The notes under the pieces: model-generated | Database searches by the model: none | Told to the model about the DNA's origin: nothing | The model's input: the letters and a program-made list of their open reading frames with translations, nothing else | Position numbers and translations under genes: made by a program | NCBI RefSeq assembly: GCF_002736105.1 | Contig: NZ_CP024123.1 | Location: 3,154,001 to 3,218,000, forward strand | DNA length: 64,000 bases | From: Solibacillus sp. R5-41 | Lineage (GTDB): Bacteria; Bacillota; Bacilli; Bacillales_A; Planococcaceae | Direction: 5' to 3' | Part shown: positions 26,040 through 34,302 of the stretch, one piece after another | How the letters are laid out: each line of letters opens with the position of its first letter | How positions within the stretch are numbered: the first letter of the stretch is position 1

Positions 26040-27488
26040 AAATGACTTACTATTCGCGATATGCACTTTTAAATGCTTGCCTTTTATTGGTGTTGTTTTC
26101 ATTGCCTTTAACACTAAATGACCTTTGCCATTCAATATTTCAATAAAGGTTGATGTATCCAAAATCGTAATGATTCCAATATCATCTCCAGTCATTCCTG
26201 GTATTTTGGCAATTGTCCCAACAAAGTCTACTGCACGCAATTTCTTCTTTTTACCGCCGTTAAAATAGAGCTTCGTAATTTGTGCATTCACTTTGGCACT
26301 TTTCGATTTTTTCTTAATCGGCATGGCGTCCATTTTCTGTTCAAATGCATCCTGGTTGGCCGCTACTGCCTCTGCTGTTGGAAGTGGGGTTTTCGCAAGC
26401 TCAAATTGAATAAATTCTTCAATGCCCGCTAAAAATTTATGCTCAAACGGTGTTACGAACGTAATGGCTTTGCCTGATAATCCTGCACGACCTGTTCGAC
26501 CCGTCCGATGAACATAGGCTTCCTTTTCTAATGGTAGATCATAGTTTACAACAAGTGAAATATTTTCAACATCAATCCCGCGCGCAGCAACATCCGTCGC
26601 TACTAAATAACGAAACTCACCGCGCTTATAGTCATCCATTACCATTAAACGGGTAGACTGATCCATACCCCCGTGCAGCTTATCGACACTATATTCTAAA
26701 TCATATAAGTGGTCATGAACTTCATCCACACGATCTTTTGTGCGACAAAAAATAATACAACTATCTGGATTTTCCACAATCATTGCCTTTTTTAATACGG
26801 CAAGTTTCTCGTCCTCTTGTACTTCCATTGCGATATGCTCAATTTTAGGCGCCGTTTGTTGTTCTTGTTGGACTTCGATATCAACGGGCTGCTTCATATG
26901 GCGCAGTGCTAAAGTTTTAATTTCATTCGGCACAGTTGCTGAAAAGAGCATCGTTACACGTTCTTTTGGTAAGTACGATAAAATGGCCTCCACTTGGTCT
27001 AAAAAGCCCATATTCAGCATTTCATCAGCTTCATCTAATACAAGATACTTTATTTTATCTAGCTTTAGCGTTCCTTTTTCGATATGATCTAATACACGTC
27101 CGGGAGTCCCTACTGCAATATGTGTTTTTTGCTTTAGCTCATCCTGTTGATAACGGAATGGCTGTTTTCCATAAAGAGCCGTTGCCTTAATACGTTTATA
27201 GCGTCCAATATTCGTAAACTCTTCCTTCACTTGTACCGCTAATTCCCTTGTCGGTGTTAAGACAAGTGCTTGTGGTTTATTTTCAAGCCATTCAACATTT
27301 TCACAAATCGGAATGGCAAATGCAGCCGTTTTCCCACTTCCGGTTTGAGATTTTGCGATGATATCCTCTTTTTGAAGTGCAATTGGCAGCACTCTATCTT
27401 GAATTTCAGTTGGCTCTGTATAATCTAAATCACCCAGTGCTCGGATGATTTCGTCTGATAAATTAAATTGTTGAAATTGTTTACGCAT
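26037..27488 (-). CDS. dbpA: DEAD-box RNA helicase DbpA (YxiN)
   Basis: ATP-dependent helicase specific for 23S rRNA hairpin 92 in large-subunit assembly. Two RecA domains carry [41 protein letters not shown] and [10 protein letters not shown] in order. The C-terminal part ends with the rRNA-binding RRM that begins [26 protein letters not shown] and closely matches B. subtilis YxiN. The ATG at 27486-27488 has AAAGGAG 6 nt upstream; the track's earlier starts do not. The stop codon is formed by the right end of repeat copy B, and copy C begins only 22 bp upstream of the start. Confidence 0.94.
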   Translation of the reverse strand: MRKQFQQFNLSDEIIRALGDLDYTEPTEIQDRVLPIALQKEDIIAKSQTGSGKTAAFAIPICENVEWLENKPQALVLTPTRELAVQVKEEFTNIGRYKRIKATALYGKQPFRYQQDELKQKTHIAVGTPGRVLDHIEKGTLKLDKIKYLVLDEADEMLNMGFLDQVEAILSYLPKERVTMLFSATVPNEIKTLALRHMKQPVDIEVQQEQQTAPKIEHIAMEVQEDEKLAVLKKAMIVENPDSCIIFCRTKDRVDEVHDHLYDLEYSVDKLHGGMDQSTRLMVMDDYKRGEFRYLVATDVAARGIDVENISLVVNYDLPLEKEAYVHRTGRTGRAGLSGKAITFVTPFEHKFLAGIEEFIQFELAKTPLPTAEAVAANQDAFEQKMDAMPIKKKSKSAKVNAQITKLYFNGGKKKKLRAVDFVGTIAKIPGMTGDDIGIITILDTSTFIEILNGKGHLVLKAMKTTPIKGKHLKVHIANSKSF

Positions 27489-27510
27489 CATTTGCTCCTT
27501 TTTCTTTATA

Positions 27511-27761
27511 ATCAAATATGCCTCGGCATAATTGCGTCCGGAATCGGCTTTGTGTTGGCACAGGATGTTAGCCTAAGTTCGTCGCATCCATGCGACAACG
27601 GCTAACTGACCTGCATCATGCTGGCCTCCTTTCCGATTCTGTGACATCCGCCGGGGCTTAACTTATTTCAGTAATTGTTTAGATAAACACTGAAAACTAA
27701 CTTAAAATCCATTTTCATCTTACCACTTATATAGGTAGGATACTTCTACTGAAAAAAGTTA
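27511..27761 (-). repeat. Dispersed modular intergenic repeat, copy C (variant)
   Basis: Left palindrome here is ATGCC-TC-GGCAT, a compensated form of the ACGCC/GGCGT seen in copies B and F. The second stem is GGAATCGG/CCGATTC instead of AGATTTTT/AAAAATCT, and its interior is replaced by a nested hairpin (TTAGCC/GGCTAA around GTCGCAT/ATGCGAC, 27569-27608). TGTGACATCCGCCGGGG is conserved. The outer tail arms TTAACTTATTTCAGTA and TACTGAAAAAAGTTAA pair at 15 of 16 positions. The last TTA supplies the LysR stop codon. Confidence 0.85.
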
Positions 27762-28655
27762 AATGTTTGCAATTGCTGGATCGACAATTGCAATAAATTT
27801 CTTTGTCGCTCTTGAAATTGGGACCGATTTCAAATGGACAATCCCTATACTTCGCTTTGGTACTTCTAGTTGTAAACTGACCTCATGTAATATCCCTTTA
27901 TCCAAATAATCTAATGCAAACTCTTTCGTCACACTAGCAACGCCCAAATTGATTTTTGCGAATTCCAACACTAAATCATGTGAACCTAGTTCAAATTCAG
28001 GTGAAATAGTATACCCTTGTTCCTTTAAATAATTCTCTACATAGTTTCGAGAATTCGCTTTTTTTTCTAAAAAAATTAACGGTAACTTCATCAGCATATC
28101 CAAACTAATCGGTTTTTTCGTTAAATTTCGGTATTTTTCACCACAGACGAAAATGTCTTGAATTTCCTTACACGGTAGGACTTGCAATTGCTCATCTACT
28201 ATCGGTAAATTACAAATACCTAAGTCTGCCTCTCCCGATTTTATAAACGCCAAAATTTCAATCGTTGTTCCATTTAAAACCTTTAATTTAATTCCAGGAT
28301 ATTTCACATGAAAAGCTTCTAAATAGGGTAAAAGAAAATAACGCGAAATTGTATCACCTACACCAATTCTTAGCTGACCTGTTCGCAAATTTTTAAATTC
28401 TAAAATTTTTTCTTCTCCGGCATCCAAAATACCAAGAGCGGAATTAACATATTCGTGTAAAAGCTTTCCCTCATTTGTTAATGTAACTCCTTTTGGTGTC
28501 CGATTAAAAAGTAAGGTTTCAAGTTCTTTCTCAAGCTTTGAAATCGTTTGACTGACTGCGGGTTGTGTCATATATAATTCCGCGGCTGCCTTCGAAAAGC
28601 TTTGATTACGACTTACAACATTAAAAATCCGATACGATTCGAGCTTCGCAATCAT
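27759..28655 (-). CDS. LysR-family transcriptional regulator
   Basis: 298-residue LysR regulator. The N-terminal winged helix-turn-helix spans about 5-65 (YRIFNVVSRNQSFSKAAAELYMTQPAVSQTISKLEKEL), followed by a linker helix and a periplasmic-binding-type effector domain (about 90-295; GQLRIGVGDTISRYFLLPYLEAF). It is divergent from the CofE-like gene at 28779, with an ATAA-N7-TTAT element between them, so the neighbour is the likely target. The effector is unknown. The stop codon TAA is formed by the terminal bases of repeat copy C. Confidence 0.9.
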   Translation of the reverse strand: MIAKLESYRIFNVVSRNQSFSKAAAELYMTQPAVSQTISKLEKELETLLFNRTPKGVTLTNEGKLLHEYVNSALGILDAGEEKILEFKNLRTGQLRIGVGDTISRYFLLPYLEAFHVKYPGIKLKVLNGTTIEILAFIKSGEADLGICNLPIVDEQLQVLPCKEIQDIFVCGEKYRNLTKKPISLDMLMKLPLIFLEKKANSRNYVENYLKEQGYTISPEFELGSHDLVLEFAKINLGVASVTKEFALDYLDKGILHEVSLQLEVPKRSIGIVHLKSVPISRATKKFIAIVDPAIANI

Positions 28656-28700
28656 ATAAGCACCTCTTATATCAGTTATTAGAATTATTAATTTTACTTA

Positions 28701-28723
28701 TACCATAAACCTACGTTATAGTA
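28701..28723. promoter_or_regulatory. Probable LysR-type operator
   Basis: TACCATAA-N7-TTATAGTA: arms of 8 bp with one mismatch and the core ATAA-N7-TTAT, a form bound by several Bacillus LysR proteins such as CcpC. It lies in the 123-bp gap between the divergent LysR and CofE-like genes. Confidence 0.6.
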
Positions 28724-28778
28724 AACCTTGTGAGAATTAGAAATTAACAAACATTGATATTGATGGGAGAGATTTATT

Positions 28779-29969
28779 TTGGAACGTGTAGTAGGAACAG
28801 TAGTCAGAGGTCTTCGTGGCCCAATCATTAATGAAGGTGACGATATTGTACAAATCGTTGTTGATACAGCATTAAACGCAGCAAAGGTTGAAGGTTTTGA
28901 AATTGCTGACCGTGATATCGTAACAGTAACAGAATCAGTTGTTGCTCGTGCACAAGGAAATTATGCAAGCATAGCAGATATCGCTGCTGATGTAAAAGCA
29001 AAATTCGGCGATGATACAGTTGGAGTTATTTTCCCAATCCTTTCACGTAACCGTTTCTCAAATATTTTAAAAGGGATTGCAAAAGGTTCAAAGAAAATCG
29101 TCCTTATGCTAAGCTATCCATCTGATGAAGTTGGGAACCATTTAGTATCACTTGATGAGTTAGATGAAAAAGGCGTTAACCCTTGGACAGATGTATTAAC
29201 AGAAGCACAATTCCGTGGTCACTTCGGCTACAAAAAGCATACATTTACAGGTATTGATTATATCGATTACTACAAAGAATTAATTATTGAACAAGGCGCA
29301 GAAGTAGAAGTTATTTTCTCAAACAATGCGAAAACGATTTTAGATTATACGAAAAACGTTTTAACTTGTGATATCCACTCTCGTTTCCGTACAAAACGCA
29401 TTTTAACAGCTGCTGGTGCTGAAAAAGTATTCGGATTAGACAATATTTTATCTGAATCAAATAATGGCTCAGGTTGCAATGCGCAATACGGTTTATTAGG
29501 TTCAAACAAATCGACTGAAGATGGCATTAAATTATTCCCAAATAACTGCCAACCAATCGTTGATGACATTCAATCAAAAATTCTTGCAGCTACTGGAAAA
29601 TTAGTAGAAGTAATGATTTATGGTGATGGTGCATTTAAAGATCCTGTTGGACAAATTTGGGAGCTTGCAGACCCTGTTGTATCACCTGCATTTACACCAG
29701 GTCTAGATGGCACACCAAATGAAATTAAATTAAAATATTTAGCTGACAATAATTTCGCTGAATTACAAGGTGAAGAGTTAAAAGCAGCTATTAAAGAATA
29801 TATCAACAATAAAGAAGAAGATTTAACAGGGAATATGGCCGCTCAAGGTACAACTCCACGTAAATTAACGGATTTAATTGGTTCTTTATCTGACTTAACA
29901 TCTGGTTCTGGTGATAAAGGAACGCCTATGATTTATATCCAAGGTTACTTCGACAACTATACAAAATAA
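28779..29969 (+). CDS. CofE-like protein (F420-0:glutamate ligase family), function unknown here
   Basis: 396-residue protein related to CofE, which adds glutamate to coenzyme F420-0 in F420 producers. The N-terminal half has RGLRGPIINEGDDIVQIVVDTAL and DRDIVTVTESVVARAQGNY, which correspond to the CofE signature for the metal and GTP site. Bacillales are not known to make F420 and no other F420 gene is in the window, so another substrate is likely. Start is TTG at 28779-28781 after GGGAGAG. Divergent LysR regulator upstream; ECF S-component downstream after a terminator. Confidence 0.75.
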   Translation: MERVVGTVVRGLRGPIINEGDDIVQIVVDTALNAAKVEGFEIADRDIVTVTESVVARAQGNYASIADIAADVKAKFGDDTVGVIFPILSRNRFSNILKGIAKGSKKIVLMLSYPSDEVGNHLVSLDELDEKGVNPWTDVLTEAQFRGHFGYKKHTFTGIDYIDYYKELIIEQGAEVEVIFSNNAKTILDYTKNVLTCDIHSRFRTKRILTAAGAEKVFGLDNILSESNNGSGCNAQYGLLGSNKSTEDGIKLFPNNCQPIVDDIQSKILAATGKLVEVMIYGDGAFKDPVGQIWELADPVVSPAFTPGLDGTPNEIKLKYLADNNFAELQGEELKAAIKEYINNKEEDLTGNMAAQGTTPRKLTDLIGSLSDLTSGSGDKGTPMIYIQGYFDNYTK

Positions 29970-29980
29970 TTTTCCATCTA

Positions 29981-30033
29981 AAATCTCCCACTTAGTGGCC
30001 GAAAAAAGGGCCATTCATGTGGGAGATTTTTTT
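29981..30033 (+). terminator. Terminator of the CofE-like gene
   Basis: AAATCTCCCAC / GTGGGAGATTT outer stem, inner TGGCC / GGCCA, then seven T. Confidence 0.9.
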
Positions 30034-30141
30034 ATCTGTAATCCTATCTGACCTTATCATATATTATTTAATTGACACTTTCACAAATGCCAGACTGTTG
30101 ATAATATTAAGAGCAATTAAATCAATAAGGAGTGTTTACAT

Positions 30142-30750
30142 ATGCAATCAACTAAAAGCTACACTGCTTCAAGCAATACAAACTCTGATGTAATCTTAAC
30201 TGCAGAACCATCAAAATCTATTCCGGTGACTTATGGTAAAAGCAATAAAACATTTGATTTGATCATAACGAGCTTGCTCATCTCCCTTGTGTTTGTAGCA
30301 ACGTTTTTCATTAACATTCGACTACCAATTGCAGCAAATGGTGGACTTGTTCATTTAGGCTCAGGTATGTTATTTATCGTTGCAATTATGTTCGGTCCGA
30401 AAAAAGGGGCAATTGCTGGTGCAGTTGGGATGGCATTATTTGATCTATTTTCAGGTTGGACTTTATGGGCTCCGTTTACGTTAGTCGCTCGTGGTGTTCA
30501 AGGTTATATTGTGGGGAAAATCGCTTGGTCTGGTGGGCGTAAAGGGAAGAGCCCTGTCTTTAATGTCGTGGCAATTATTAGTTCCGTTCCATTTATGCTA
30601 TTAGGCTATTATGTATGTGAGCGCGTTTTATACGGCAGTTGGGTTATTCCTCTTGCCTCGATTCCTGGAAACTTAGTGCAAAACTTTGTTGGTATGTTAA
30701 TTGCAATTCCTGCATGTTTGGCGCTAAAGAAGTTGCCTCTATTTAAATAA
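30142..30750 (+). CDS. ECF transporter S component
   Basis: 202-residue substrate-capture subunit of an energy-coupling-factor vitamin transporter, which would share the general EcfA/EcfT module encoded elsewhere. After a polar, low-complexity first 45 residues come five to six hydrophobic helices; VHLGSGMLFIVAIMFGPKKGAIAGAVGMALFDLFSGWTLWAPFTLVARGVQG is the typical S-component core (PF07155-like). The vitamin cannot be told from sequence and I see no riboswitch in the 108 bp before it. AAGGAG precedes the ATG. Position beside the CofE-like gene may indicate a related substrate. Confidence 0.82.
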   Translation: MQSTKSYTASSNTNSDVILTAEPSKSIPVTYGKSNKTFDLIITSLLISLVFVATFFINIRLPIAANGGLVHLGSGMLFIVAIMFGPKKGAIAGAVGMALFDLFSGWTLWAPFTLVARGVQGYIVGKIAWSGGRKGKSPVFNVVAIISSVPFMLLGYYVCERVLYGSWVIPLASIPGNLVQNFVGMLIAIPACLALKKLPLFK

Positions 30751-30755
30751 ATAAC

Positions 30756-30796
30756 AAAAAGTCGAGATGGGCATCCTACACCTTTCTCGACTTTTT
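30756..30796. terminator. Bidirectional terminator, ECF-S / isochorismatase
   Basis: AAAAAGTCGAGA (30756-30767) and TCTCGACTTTTT (30785-30796), perfect 12-bp arms between convergent genes. Confidence 0.9.
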
Positions 30797-30800
30797 AACT

Positions 30801-31340
30801 TCATTTTACTAAGCCACTAATTGTTTTAAATGTATCGCCCTTTGCTATTTGCTGCATTTCGAATAATGCCATTTCAACACTTGTTAGCTTTGCTCCTAAT
30901 TGAAGCATTTTCTGTACGCCTACTTCGCGATTTCCCGCAGTACGTGATGTCACACAGTCTGCTAATACTTCCACCTCATAGCCATTTGTTAGCAAGTGCG
31001 CGGCTGTTTGATAAACACAAATATGCGTTTCAATACCTGCAAGCAATACTTTTTTTCTTCCTGTTGCTTCTAATTGATCGACAAATTCTGGTGTATCATA
31101 TGCGCTAAATGTTATTTTTTCAATTGGCTTAATGTCCGTTAAATGTTGGGCTATTTCTTCAACCGTCGGACCTAAACCTTTCGGGTATTGCTCTAGCCAT
31201 AAAATAGGAAGCTGTAATGCTTGTGCTCCTTGTACTACTTTTGAAATGCTATCGATTACAATTTCACTCTCATCCACAATTTGTGCTAGCTTTCCTTGAA
31301 TATCAATTAACACTAATACCGTTTCTTCTTTCGTAAGCAT
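30801..31340 (-). CDS. Isochorismatase-family cysteine hydrolase
   Basis: 179-residue hydrolase of the isochorismatase-like fold (nicotinamidase relatives). The presumed nucleophile Cys108 is in GIETHICVYQTA, and Asp13 in VLIDIQGKL fits the triad's aspartate. Similar proteins with the ITFSAYDTPEF segment act as general amidases of unknown substrate. The ATG at 31338-31340 follows AGGGGAGGA; a start 8 codons upstream lacks this. Repeat copy D begins 75 bp upstream, so any promoter must lie in that gap or in the repeat. Confidence 0.85.
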   Translation of the reverse strand: MLTKEETVLVLIDIQGKLAQIVDESEIVIDSISKVVQGAQALQLPILWLEQYPKGLGPTVEEIAQHLTDIKPIEKITFSAYDTPEFVDQLEATGRKKVLLAGIETHICVYQTAAHLLTNGYEVEVLADCVTSRTAGNREVGVQKMLQLGAKLTSVEMALFEMQQIAKGDTFKTISGLVK

Positions 31341-31414
31341 AACAATTCCTCCCCTACGTCTCATTTCAATCTCATTATACTTGAAATAATAAGAGAAAGT
31401 ATGCTTTTCTTTCG

Positions 31415-31610
31415 ATCAATTACACCTCAGCGGAATTGGATCCAAATTTTTTTGAGAATGCTCAGAAAACCCCTATAAAAATCGGTGAAATCCGCCGGGG
31501 GCATTAGGCCAACACGAATGTTGGTCACTCAGGCAGGGTTTGAACCCCCACTGAATTAAGAGCATATTTAGACGTAACGAAATAGCGGAATTGTGCTGAA
31601 GCAAGTTGAA
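31415..31610 (-). repeat. Dispersed modular intergenic repeat, copy D
   Basis: ATCAATTACACCTCAGCGGAATT, then TTTTTTTGAGAATGCTCAGAAAA, a TCCGCCGGGGGC block, CCAACACGAATGTTGG (31513-31528), AGGGTTTGAACCCCC hairpin, and a GTGCTGAAGCAAGTTGAA tail. Left palindrome is partly decayed. The only copy that lies between divergent genes. Confidence 0.82.
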
Positions 31611-31658
31611 ATAGGATTAACTAGCCTGTATAGTGTTAACTAGAAATGGAGGATTTTC

Positions 31659-32132
31659 ATGTTACGACTTAGTTGGCTCATTAGTATGGGCATTAGTTTA
31701 TTTGGTGTAATGCTTATTCAACAATTTTTCACAATGAAACCAGATGATGTTGCACAAGCTGGAAATCTTGGCGCACTTGGTTTAGCACTTGCTGCACCGT
31801 TTATTCTGTTAAGCTTGTTTATTACATATCGTTTCTTTCTAGTAACGTCGAGCCAAGCACGTGATCAGTTGATGCGCTTAATTTATTTAATTTTTGGCGT
31901 TGCGCTACTTATTGTACTTATTTTTTATGCAATCGAGTTTAAAAATGATGTGTATGCATCACTTGGTGGTAATACACATACAAAAGGTTCACAAATATAC
32001 GGCTTCCCAACGCTAAATGAATATACGAATCATGTTTTTCTTAACTTTTATACATTCGGAATTATTCATGTCGTGAGCGGATTAGCTGCAACGATTATAG
32101 GCATATTTAAAAAATCTACTGTGAAGGATTGA
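31659..32132 (+). CDS. Membrane protein of unknown function
   Basis: 157 residues with four hydrophobic segments (about 1-22, 42-64, 73-95 and 130-152). A polar loop around 96-128 contains GGNTHTKGSQIYGFPTLNEYTNH and faces the outside or inside depending on topology. I do not recognise the family. ATG at 31659 follows GGAGG at 6-nt spacing. It stands alone on the plus strand, divergent from the isochorismatase gene with repeat copy D between; no clear terminator follows in the 165 bp before the CopC-like gene. Confidence 0.7.
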   Translation: MLRLSWLISMGISLFGVMLIQQFFTMKPDDVAQAGNLGALGLALAAPFILLSLFITYRFFLVTSSQARDQLMRLIYLIFGVALLIVLIFYAIEFKNDVYASLGGNTHTKGSQIYGFPTLNEYTNHVFLNFYTFGIIHVVSGLAATIIGIFKKSTVKD

Positions 32133-32297
32133 ACGCTCGGCACGCCAAATTGTAAAGTAACTCATCCGAGAGCAACATCGTGACGACCCATCCCATAGCA
32201 TAGGAATACGAAACTTATGACCATAAACCGACCTATTTCTAAATTTTTTTACAGATTACTATTTATGAGGAATAAATTGACCTATATCAATAAATGG

Positions 32298-32879
32298 TTA
32301 TTTATTTTTTTTGCGCTTTACATAAGTTCTCTTATAGGTATAAATAGTTATAACAGTTATAACAACTAAAATAATTACAATGACAGATATTAAAGCCCAT
32401 ATTGAATTTCCATCTTCAGAATCGGTTTCAGTTTTTAATGTATCTACAATTTTTGTTACATCTGATGCTATTTTCTCATTAGTATCAGCTCCAGAAATCT
32501 TTTCGTTATCAGACTCGGAAGCAACAAGAGCATTCATTGTAAAAGTAAATGAACCTGATAATGGGTGCCCGTCTTGGCTAATAACATCCCATTTAACTGT
32601 ATAGTTGTCATTTGGAAGAGGAGAAGCTATAGTACCGGTTAGTACATCATCATTTATTGCAAACGATTCCATTGCCATTTCTGTACCATCGCTTGCAAGT
32701 ACTTTAAAGGTGCTGCCATCTTCAATTTTACTTGAATAGTTTAATTCAATCGTTTGTAATTCCTCTGTGACTGTCGCACCATCTGTTGGATTTGTTAAAT
32801 CTAAGTACGTGTGTGCATAAGTCTTTGGTACAACTAGTAAAAATGTAGCAACAAGCGTAAATATTAATTGTTTCAACAT
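32298..32879 (-). CDS. CopC-domain protein, membrane-anchored
   Basis: 193 residues: signal peptide (1-22, cleavage after TYA giving mature N-terminal His23), a CopC-type beta-sandwich (about 23-117; HTYLDLTNPTDGATV and DGHPLSGSFTFTM), a polar low-complexity linker, and one C-terminal membrane helix (about 160-182) with a basic tail. An N-terminal His and the DGHP histidine are copper ligands in CopC proteins, so an extracellular copper-binding role is likely. Unlike B. subtilis YcnJ it lacks a fused CopD membrane domain, and no copD is adjacent. Confidence 0.85.
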   Translation of the reverse strand: MLKQLIFTLVATFLLVVPKTYAHTYLDLTNPTDGATVTEELQTIELNYSSKIEDGSTFKVLASDGTEMAMESFAINDDVLTGTIASPLPNDNYTVKWDVISQDGHPLSGSFTFTMNALVASESDNEKISGADTNEKIASDVTKIVDTLKTETDSEDGNSIWALISVIVIILVVITVITIYTYKRTYVKRKKNK

Positions 32880-33099
32880 TTAAATAACTTCCCTTCATCA
32901 TCATTTTTACTCACTCTTAATTGTAGTGATAAACCCACTTTTACACGTTTGGAATTAAAACTCCTTATGAATGGAGTGATAATTTTAGTATGACCCAAAA
33001 TTTGTAGAAATATTTGAGGACAGCATACTAATCAGGGAAGTGGTTTTTATTATTTAAAATAATCAATAGTCCAACCAATAGATTGTCCGTTTTTCTACT

Positions 33100-33152
33100 G
33101 TGATGCAAGAAGAAGAGAGTGATTAACTCCTGTCTTCTCGCATCACTTTTTT
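33100..33152 (+). terminator. Plus-strand terminator-like hairpin without an assigned gene
   Basis: GTGATGC/GCATCAC plus AGAAGA/TCTTCT arms with one mismatch, then six T on the plus strand. No plus-strand gene is seen between 32133 and here, and the minus-strand side has no T run for gerAC. The 295 bp 32880-33174 otherwise hold nothing I can name. Confidence 0.5.
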
Positions 33153-33174
33153 AATAGAGTCGATAAAAAACACC

Positions 33175-34302
33175 TTATTTAAGAATTCCCGTACCTGTTA
33201 TTTCTACTTCTATTTTAGGTTTGATGTCAATCGTAGGAAACGCGTCTGGCCAATCGATTTCCTTCCAAGTTTCAGGATGATAAGCCATTAGTTCCCTACC
33301 AATTCCAAAATAATCACAATTGGCTTTTTGTAATTGTTCAACTACTTTTTCTGCTTTTTCGGTTAATTGCTTAGAAATTTCCTTGTTCAATTTAAGTACT
33401 TTTTCATGTTCAAATAAATGATCTTTCGGATATTCTACTACTGTAACATTTAATTTCACATTAATTTCAACAGAAACATTATGACTTTTATCGACTTTTA
33501 CCTTTAACTTTTGATCCTTTAAAAATGCATTTGTCGTGAGGAATTGATTCTGAAATTGTTCTTCTTCTGGATTGACATTGAAGCTTAACGTTGAACTTTC
33601 CCCATGTTCTCCATTCAAATACAACAAGACTGTCGCATCTTCTCCCTCCAATACTGTACCTGTAAAGCTTTTATCATGAAAAAGAGCCATTCCAGCTACA
33701 TCAAAATTATCTGAATCCTTTGCTTTTATATAAGGCAGCGCAAAATCTTTCCCTGGATCAAATAAATCTGGACAAACCGATTGAATCGTTACGCCAGGAA
33801 TCAATGTTTGTTCTTCCGTTTCTATTAAAGTCTTATATATTTTTTCACTAATAAAAACATCCTCTGACATTTTCATATTAAGTAGATCCTTAGCAGTACC
33901 TTCAGCAACAACCAGTTTTGCCCCTAAAGAATTCCTTGGATCCCTATAAAAAATATCTATAATTGGAAGAATATCTTCTCCCGCTAATTCCTCGCCAAGC
34001 ATAAGAACTTGCATTTTATTCGATGCATATTTTCCTCCAAGCTGCTTTTGAATGTAGGACCGAGTCTCTCGCAATGTATTTCCAGCAGCACTATAAATGA
34101 CGTTTGATGTAGCAGGCTTTCCAGTTCCGCCACTGTCTTGTTTGATTTGTCTGATGACGGCCGTTTGCATTATTTTATCATCATCTTCTACATCGAGACC
34201 TATCCCTACTACTAAGCTATTATCTTTCAATAGCCGTACATCCCAACACCCCGTTAATAACCATAAATTCAAAACAATCAAGATGAGCATTCCTTTTTTC
34301 AT
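33175..34302 (-). CDS. Spore germinant receptor C subunit (GerAC family)
   Basis: Lipoprotein subunit of a nutrient germinant receptor in the inner spore membrane. The 375 residues begin with a lipoprotein signal whose lipobox is LTGC with Cys19, followed by WDVRLLKDNSLVVGIGLD, the family's usual start of the mature protein. The remainder gives the three-domain GerAC length. Its ATG overlaps the end of the B-subunit gene by 4 nt, so translation is coupled. Last gene of a gerA-type A-B-C operon. Nutrient specificity cannot be told. Confidence 0.93.
   Translation of the reverse strand: MKKGMLILIVLNLWLLTGCWDVRLLKDNSLVVGIGLDVEDDDKIMQTAVIRQIKQDSGGTGKPATSNVIYSAAGNTLRETRSYIQKQLGGKYASNKMQVLMLGEELAGEDILPIIDIFYRDPRNSLGAKLVVAEGTAKDLLNMKMSEDVFISEKIYKTLIETEEQTLIPGVTIQSVCPDLFDPGKDFALPYIKAKDSDNFDVAGMALFHDKSFTGTVLEGEDATVLLYLNGEHGESSTLSFNVNPEEEQFQNQFLTTNAFLKDQKLKVKVDKSHNVSVEINVKLNVTVVEYPKDHLFEHEKVLKLNKEISKQLTEKAEKVVEQLQKANCDYFGIGRELMAYHPETWKEIDWPDAFPTIDIKPKIEVEITGTGILK

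Noticed and set aside
28779-29969. Evidence for an F420 biosynthesis pathway
   Set aside because: Only the CofE-like gene is present; no cofC, cofD or fbiC homologue lies in the window, and the host group is not known for F420.
30034-30141. Riboswitch in front of the ECF S-component gene
   Set aside because: The 108-bp leader has no recognisable aptamer core and no hairpin beyond the upstream gene's terminator.
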